From: Sulfurimonas sp.
Lineage (GTDB): Bacteria; Campylobacterota; Campylobacteria; Campylobacterales; Sulfurimonadaceae
DNA length: 10,598 nucleotides
Direction: 5' to 3'
NCBI GenBank assembly: GCA_027047745.1
Contig: JALTUB010000372.1
Location: 1-10,598 of the forward strand
In this document: one piece after another, positions 6,283 through 10,598 of the stretch
Layout: every line of letters begins with the position of its first letter
Position numbering within the stretch: the stretch's first letter is position 1
Position numbers and translations under genes: made by a program
Notes under the pieces: model-generated
What the model saw: only the letters and a program-made list of their open reading frames with translations
What the model was told of the DNA's origin: nothing
The model's database searches: none

Positions 6283-6334
6283 TAATGCTCTCGCATGTCT
6301 GTTAGTTAAGCAGACTGAAGTATTTTGTATTCAC
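6252..6334 (-). ncRNA. Candidate small RNA, unit B (promoter apparently decayed)
   Basis: Related to units A and C. The TTTGCTAT core is kept, but the -10 is TATGCT (6341-6346) and, relative to unit C, four bases are missing between the -35 and -10 regions, so transcription may be lost. The hairpin is GTCTG (6297-6301) with CAGAC (6311-6315), 9-base loop. An additional ATGC-GAGA-GCAT hairpin (6285-6296, minus-strand reading) sits before the terminator. The 5' part differs from unit C. Confidence 0.4.
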
Positions 6335-6402
6335 AGAAGGAGCATAGCAAAGTAAAAATAATCAAAATTATAAAGATAATTCACATAAACATTAAAGAGC
6401 AT
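6331..6402 (-). pseudogene. C-terminal stub of a tyrosine recombinase, copy 2
   Basis: The 23 codons on the minus strand contain LFNVYVNYLYNF, matching VFDVYVNYLDNF of the stub at 4014-4133, including the nucleophilic Tyr. Stops lie just upstream and the LGH motif is already lost. The tail has run on into the promoter core of unit B (FYFAMLLL, then stop). Bases 6373-6392 are identical to 4062-4081. It lies 100 bases beyond att copy 2, the same arrangement as stub 1 beside the tRNA. Confidence 0.65.
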
Positions 6403-6420
6403 TTAAGAAAAGTATAAATA

Positions 6421-6506
6421 AAATAATAGCCAGAGGGGTAATTAATCCCTCTGTTTTGATTAGTGCAGGGCAGGTGCGAACACCATTATGACTAAAAAGA
6501 CTATTA
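6421..6506. repeat. 86-bp element, copy 2 (three-way-junction fold)
   Basis: Differs from 4997-5082 at one base (C6471). Here the outer arms are longer: AATAATAG at the left and CTATTATT at the right, an 8-base terminal inverted repeat. The inner hairpins are identical. No intact gene ends beside it, so a terminator role cannot explain its conservation here. It lies 72 bases from the unit C terminator, much as copy 1 lies 74 bases from that of unit A. Confidence 0.8.
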
Positions 6507-6578
6507 TTAGGTTGTCGAGCATTCCGAAACCTTTTTATAAAAGTCCACACCCACCCCAACCTTACCAAAAAAATTGGC

Positions 6579-6611
6579 AAAAAAAAAGGTTAAGACCCGA
6601 AAGTCTTAACC
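6579..6611 (-). terminator. Intrinsic terminator of unit C (and of the narB operon)
   Basis: Minus strand: GGTTAAGAC pairs perfectly with GTCTTAACC around TTTCGG, followed by nine T. It is the first terminator after narB, about 100 bases downstream of its stop. Confidence 0.88.
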
Positions 6612-6666
6612 ATAAACCTTTTATATATCTGTTAATTAGGCAGATTAAGGCTCGTTATGCTCGTAC
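6579..6666 (-). ncRNA. Candidate small RNA, unit C (best-preserved copy)
   Basis: Starts near 6666 under a consensus promoter and ends at a perfect intrinsic terminator, giving an RNA of about 87 bases. From the 5' end: a direct repeat ACGAGC-ATA-ACGAGC (6649-6664), likely single-stranded; a hairpin ATCTG/CAGAT (6627-6645) with a 9-base loop; an A/T-rich spacer; and the terminator. No plausible coding frame with a ribosome binding site is present. Hairpin and terminator covary with units A and B, while the 5' segment differs, as in sibling small RNAs with different targets. The function is unknown. Alternatively it could be only the narB terminator with a chance promoter. Confidence 0.65.
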
Positions 6667-6672
6667 AAAATA

Positions 6673-6701
6673 ATTATAGCAAAGTAAAAATAATATGTCA
6701 A
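6673..6701 (-). promoter_or_regulatory. Consensus sigma-70 promoter with extended -10, upstream of unit C
   Basis: On the minus strand TTGACA (6696-6701), a 17-base spacer and TATAAT (6673-6678), with TGC immediately before the -10 box. All twelve consensus positions match. The spacer is T-rich. It begins 8 bases after the narB stop codon and points away from narB into a region without an intact gene. Confidence 0.85.
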
Positions 6702-6709
6702 AATTTACA

Positions 6710-9001
6710 TCAAGACCTTACAGCCTCAATACTCTCTTTATAAGAAACACCTTCAAAAACAACTTTGTGATGTGCAATAGCTCCACTTATTTCTTGTTCT
6801 TCTAAACTCAATCCTTGGGGAACTTCTTTAGAATGTAGTTGAATCGCAGTCTGTTTGAAGTTTGGTTCACCTGATTTTGGGCAGAAACTATCTTGCGTTA
6901 GCGTGTTTATAAGTTGTGTATTAAAATGAAAAGGTACAAATACAGTCCCCTCTCTTACACTTCCTGTCACTCGAACTACAACATCATCAATGCGACCACG
7001 AGGGGATGAAAGGCTCATTCTATCGCCTGATTTTACTTTTAGTTTTTTTGCATCACTTGGACTCACATCTACCCATGCTTCAGGTGCTAGATTGTCTAGT
7101 ATGTCAATATCTCTTGTTTTTGTGCGTGTGTGCCACTGCTCTACCGTACGACCAGTATTTAAAATCACTGGAAACGAAGCACTTGCAGGTTCTGCCATAG
7201 GGTGCCAGTCTAAACAAAGAAGTTTTGCTTTTTTATCTTTTGTTCTAAATGGAATATCTTTTGTATAAAGTCGTTTACTACCTAATGGAAACTGCTCATT
7301 ACAAGGCCATTGAATACCACCATGTTCTTCTAAAAGTTCATAAGTGATACCACTATAGTCACAGAGTTGCCCTTTAGAGACTTTTCTCCACTCTTCAAAA
7401 GCATCACGAGGTTCACTCCAGTTTGGAAAAAGCATCTCATTGACACCTTCAAAGTATTTAGAGAACTCGACAATTATATCAAAGTCACTTTTTGCTTCTC
7501 CTATCGGTTCTACTGCTTTATTGGCTTTGTTACATCGTCTCTCAGAGTTTGTGTAAACTCCCTCTTTTTCTCCCCAAGTTGCTGCTGCAAAAACAACATC
7601 AGCGATCAAAGCAGTATCTCCTAAAAAGGCATCTTGAACTACAAGTAGGTCAAGTTTAGCTAAAGTTTTACGAAGTTTTTCTTGATTTACAAAACTCACA
7701 AGAGGATTTGTAGCTGTTATCCAGAGTGCCTTTATCTCCCCTCTATCTATCGCATCAATAATCTCTGCATATTTATACCCTCTCTCCCTAGGAATAATAT
7801 CTTCAGGTACATTAACTATACTTGCATACTCTTTGAGTGCAGCTTCATCGCCATAGTTTCTATACCCTGGAAGACTTGAAGTAAAACCAGTTTCACGAGT
7901 TCCCATAGCATTGCATTGCCCTGTGATAGAAAAAGGACCAGTTCCCTCTCTCCCAATATGTCCAGTTAAAAGGTGCAGGTTTATGATGGCACTGACTGTA
8001 TCTGTACCCATGAAAGATTGGTTTACTCCCATTGTCCAGCCAGTAATTACTTTTTCGTTTGAGACAAATTCACGAGCGAGTTCATAGAGTGTTTTTACAT
8101 CTATACCTGTAATATTTGCTACTTCTTGTGGTGGATAATCTTTGAGATGTTTTTTTAGCTCTTTGATACCATTTGTATTGGCTAAAATATAACCCTCATC
8201 TTCCCACCCTTGTTCAAGTATGATATAAGCCAAACCATTATAAAGGGCTAAGTCTGTTCTAGGAATGATTGGTACATAAACATCTGCCATTTGCGAAGTT
8301 TTACTCGCTCGTGGGTCGATAACTATCACTTTTTTCTTAGGATTTTTGTTGATATGGAGTGTCAAAATAGGATGATTGTCTGCAATGTTCGCACCAACCA
8401 AAAAGATAGTGTTTGCTTTCTCAAAATCTTCATAAGAACTTGTAGGTCCATCACTTCCAAGTGATTGTTTGTAGCCCACAACTGATGAAGCCATGCAGAG
8501 TGTAGTATTTCCGTCATAGTTATTTGTTTGCAGACCAAGTTGTACAAATTTGCCAAGCGTATAAAACTCTTCAGTTAAGAATTGTCCTGTTCCTATAACA
8601 GATACAGCCTTGTTGCCATGCTCTTTTTGGATGCGTTTAAACTCTGAACTAACTTTAGTAAAAGCTTCATCCCATGAAGCAGGTTCTAGTTTACCACTGT
8701 TTTTAATAAGTGGCGTTTGAATCCTATGAGGAGAGTTAATCATCTGATGTTCACTTAGACCTTTAGGGCAGAGTGTTCCTTTGTTTACAAAGTGTTTTGG
8801 ATTGCCTTTTGTATAGACAGCTTTTCCATCTTTTACCCCGATGTAAAGCCCACATCCTACACCACAATAACCACAGGTAGAAAAAACCCATTTATCAGGC
8901 TTTTTTTCATCACTTATCATTCCAAATGTCTCATCATGTGAGAGTTTATACTTTTTCTCTTGTATATCTACGCCTAAAAAATCTTTTATTTTATTTATCA
9001 T
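6710..9001 (-). CDS. narB: NarB/NasA-like molybdopterin oxidoreductase (probable assimilatory nitrate reductase)
   Basis: A 763-residue catalytic subunit of the DMSO-reductase superfamily; the likely reaction is nitrate to nitrite in the cytoplasm. Seen: an N-terminal [4Fe-4S] motif with Cys43, Cys46, Cys50 and Cys78, the last followed by the conserved Lys80 (CPKG); LCMASSVVGYKQSLG with Cys169 as the probable molybdenum ligand, as in NapA/NarB; cofactor-binding IDPRASKT (228-235); TGQCNAMGTRE (360-370), typical of NarB/NasA; and GRTVEQWHTRT near the C-terminal cofactor domain. There is no twin-arginine signal, which argues for NarB rather than periplasmic NapA. Relatives often have Arg just before LCM; here it is Thr. 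The gene lies 21 bases after the fused DmsBC-like gene, so electrons probably come from menaquinol instead of ferredoxin or NADH. The molybdo-bis-MGD family is certain; nitrate as substrate is likely but inferred. Confidence 0.85.
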   Translation of the reverse strand: MINKIKDFLGVDIQEKKYKLSHDETFGMISDEKKPDKWVFSTCGYCGVGCGLYIGVKDGKAVYTKGNPKHFVNKGTLCPKGLSEHQMINSPHRIQTPLIKNSGKLEPASWDEAFTKVSSEFKRIQKEHGNKAVSVIGTGQFLTEEFYTLGKFVQLGLQTNNYDGNTTLCMASSVVGYKQSLGSDGPTSSYEDFEKANTIFLVGANIADNHPILTLHINKNPKKKVIVIDPRASKTSQMADVYVPIIPRTDLALYNGLAYIILEQGWEDEGYILANTNGIKELKKHLKDYPPQEVANITGIDVKTLYELAREFVSNEKVITGWTMGVNQSFMGTDTVSAIINLHLLTGHIGREGTGPFSITGQCNAMGTRETGFTSSLPGYRNYGDEAALKEYASIVNVPEDIIPRERGYKYAEIIDAIDRGEIKALWITATNPLVSFVNQEKLRKTLAKLDLLVVQDAFLGDTALIADVVFAAATWGEKEGVYTNSERRCNKANKAVEPIGEAKSDFDIIVEFSKYFEGVNEMLFPNWSEPRDAFEEWRKVSKGQLCDYSGITYELLEEHGGIQWPCNEQFPLGSKRLYTKDIPFRTKDKKAKLLCLDWHPMAEPASASFPVILNTGRTVEQWHTRTKTRDIDILDNLAPEAWVDVSPSDAKKLKVKSGDRMSLSSPRGRIDDVVVRVTGSVREGTVFVPFHFNTQLINTLTQDSFCPKSGEPNFKQTAIQLHSKEVPQGLSLEEQEISGAIAHHKVVFEGVSYKESIEAVRS

Positions 9002-9022
9002 GTTAAGTACCTACAATATCCT

Positions 9023-10588
9023 TTAATGTCTCTGTTTTCCAACAAAGAAACCACCTGCCATTCCAAGTGGAACAACTGTTGTGTAAAACAAAAATCTATC
9101 TGCCAACTCACTACTCAACACACTTAAAAGTGAAATACCTAAGATACTCAAAGAGAAAATAGGTGAAGAACTTAAAAAGATAAGTGATACAAGTGGTAAA
9201 ATCACACCACCTACAAAAAGTGAAGCAAAGCGATGATTGCGAACTTTTTTAAAATTTTCATTTAACAATCTTTTGGTTCGTTGGAGTTGATACTCATTCT
9301 CTTTATTATCAAGCGTTCTAATATCTTCATAAGAGAAGAAAAGTTGGACAACAGCACCTAGCATTCCTATAGTTGTAAGAGGGATTATAGCTTCATGTAT
9401 GCTAGATATACTGCTGATAAAAGCCACTAAAAAGAAACCAATGTATGCCACACCAAAAAACTTGAAGTTTGTTGTGATTCTATTCCATGAAGGACGCGCT
9501 TTTATACGGTATATCATACTTTGTGCATAGATTCCATAGATACCTACACTAAGAGTGAGTGCTTCAACAAGTAAACGCAGTGTTTGCGAAATATCGAAGA
9601 AATATATTGCAACGATAAGAGACATAAGTCCAGTAAAAACTCCAAGTGCTAAAGCCTCACGAGATAGCCAAGAAGTTTTAATATTTTTCATAGCAGTCAT
9701 AGCTAGAAATGGACGACCAAGGTGAAGTGCAGAGAGTGGAAGACCAATGGCAGCTGGCATCATAACAAGCAGTGCCATAATCCAGTTTGTACTCTCAAAC
9801 CCAAAAAGACTCATGAAATCACCTAAAAACAGAGCCATAAATCCACCAAGTGAGATTTGCGTAAGCACTGTCATGAAGACAAGAGGCATCTCTTTATGTG
9901 CAGGTTTGAGTATATGTTCATCTACCTCTTTCATGTTTTCTGGTAGATTCTCTGGCAGTGTATAGCGTGTTGTAGAGTTCGTGATACGAGCATCTGGTAA
10001 AAATGGCATGTTAGCCTGTTCGTCTATATCACGATTTAACCACTCTTCTACATTTACGACTTCTATCTCTATCGCTCCAGCAGGACAGGCTTGAACACAT
10101 GCAGGGCTTTGACCTACATCAAGTCTCTCATGACACATATGACATTTTGTAACAATATTTCGCTCTTCATGAAAGACAGGTACTTCATAAGGACAGTTCC
10201 AAGTACAGTATTGACACCCAATACAAGTATCATCATCATGAACAACTATGCCAGTTTCAGCGATTTTAATGTATGATTCTGTAGGGCAACCTCGAAGACA
10301 CTCAGGGTCTATACAGTGGTTACAACTCATAGAGTTAAGCATCTGTGTAAATGCAGGAAAATCCCCACCCTCCATCTCACCAACACGACGCCATTTTATA
10401 TCTGCAGGGTTATTGTTTTGCTCATTACATGCCACTTCACAACAGCGACATCCAACACAAGCAACAGCATCAAAGTGAAAACGGTACTGTTCCCCCTCTT
10501 TGAGTGGAGGAATATCCATAGAGTATGAGCCACACTGCATATTTGTTTCGGCTTTATGGTCTATAAAACTTTCTAAAGGTGTTTGCAT
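9023..10588 (-). CDS. Fused DmsB-like iron-sulfur and DmsC-like membrane anchor subunit
   Basis: A 521-residue electron-transfer subunit of a molybdoenzyme. Residues 40-175 carry four [4Fe-4S] ligand sets, as in DmsB: Cys44/47/50/54, Cys89/92/97/101, Cys122/125/128/132 and Cys149/152/164/168. From about residue 233 the protein is a DmsC-type integral membrane anchor with roughly eight hydrophobic helices. It shows the DmsC motifs LHLGRP (289-293), SWLSREALALG (306-316) and ADRFLFYTTVVPLGMAGGFF near the C-terminus. In E. coli DmsB and DmsC are separate, so this is a fusion, with a linker around 175-232. It should oxidise menaquinol in the membrane and pass electrons to the NarB-like subunit encoded next. 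ATG at 10588 gives a sensible N-terminus, but only ten upstream bases are visible and no ribosome binding site can be confirmed. An operon with narB is clear. Confidence 0.9.
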   Translation of the reverse strand: MQTPLESFIDHKAETNMQCGSYSMDIPPLKEGEQYRFHFDAVACVGCRCCEVACNEQNNNPADIKWRRVGEMEGGDFPAFTQMLNSMSCNHCIDPECLRGCPTESYIKIAETGIVVHDDDTCIGCQYCTWNCPYEVPVFHEERNIVTKCHMCHERLDVGQSPACVQACPAGAIEIEVVNVEEWLNRDIDEQANMPFLPDARITNSTTRYTLPENLPENMKEVDEHILKPAHKEMPLVFMTVLTQISLGGFMALFLGDFMSLFGFESTNWIMALLVMMPAAIGLPLSALHLGRPFLAMTAMKNIKTSWLSREALALGVFTGLMSLIVAIYFFDISQTLRLLVEALTLSVGIYGIYAQSMIYRIKARPSWNRITTNFKFFGVAYIGFFLVAFISSISSIHEAIIPLTTIGMLGAVVQLFFSYEDIRTLDNKENEYQLQRTKRLLNENFKKVRNHRFASLFVGGVILPLVSLIFLSSSPIFSLSILGISLLSVLSSELADRFLFYTTVVPLGMAGGFFVGKQRH

Positions 10589-10598
10589 ATTTTTTATT

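Noticed and set aside
6392..6580. 62-codon minus-strand frame across the 86-bp element (NSLFSHNGVRTCPALIKTEG part)
   Set aside because: It starts inside the unit C terminator, has no ribosome binding site, and no clear family. The shared stretch in copy 1 is open too, but without a good start and with a non-conservative change; coding is possible but not supported.
5157..6611. CRISPR-like repeats
   Set aside because: Three related units, irregular spacing, no short identical repeats with unique spacers, and no cas genes.
6710..9001. Formate dehydrogenase or periplasmic NapA as identity of the molybdoenzyme
   Set aside because: No selenocysteine context, no twin-arginine signal, and the LCMAS and TGQCNAMG motifs fit NarB/NasA better; the DmsBC partner also does not fit NapA.

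Overview
The window looks like a Campylobacterota (formerly Epsilonproteobacteria) chromosome, most likely Sulfurimonas-like. The basis is low GC, AAGG-type ribosome binding sites, TATAAT promoters with T-rich upstream stretches instead of clear -35 boxes, and the gene set: a cytosolic cyclophilin, Acs, PyrF, a LapG-like protease, a NarB-type molybdoenzyme and a fused DmsB-DmsC electron-transfer protein. The genus is inferred from gene content, not proven.

Left part (1-3937), housekeeping. A partial cyclophilin (minus) diverges from acs (plus). pyrF follows acs after 7 bases, with its ribosome binding site inside the end of acs. A secreted LapG-like cysteine protease (minus) converges on pyrF, and the two stop codons overlap. 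A tRNA-Ser(GCT) with encoded CCA closes this part.

Middle part (3938-6709), an eroded tRNA-anchored island. The 3' end of the tRNA-Ser is imperfectly repeated at 6206-6235, so 3938-6205 looks like an integrated element. A C-terminal stub of a tyrosine recombinase lies next to each att copy (4014-4133 and 6331-6402), which suggests two successive insertions that later shrank. The cargo is a membrane-anchored Mrr-like nuclease, an IS3-type orfA relic and a RelE-family toxin with a ribbon-helix-helix antitoxin behind a strong promoter and operator. Two less usual things are here. An 86-bp element occurs twice (85/86 identical) and can fold as a three-way junction. A family of three minus-strand small-RNA-like units (A, B and C) shares a TTTGCTAT promoter core, a small covarying hairpin and a covarying intrinsic terminator. 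Unit C starts from a perfect TTGACA-17-TATAAT promoter with an extended -10, five bases after the narB stop. The RNA family is the best candidate here for something undescribed.

Right part (6710-10588), an anaerobic or assimilatory redox operon on the minus strand. A fused four-cluster ferredoxin plus DmsC membrane anchor is followed after 21 bases by a NarB/NasA-like molybdopterin oxidoreductase. Together they probably form a quinol-dependent cytoplasmic reductase, most likely for nitrate. The operon promoter lies outside the window.
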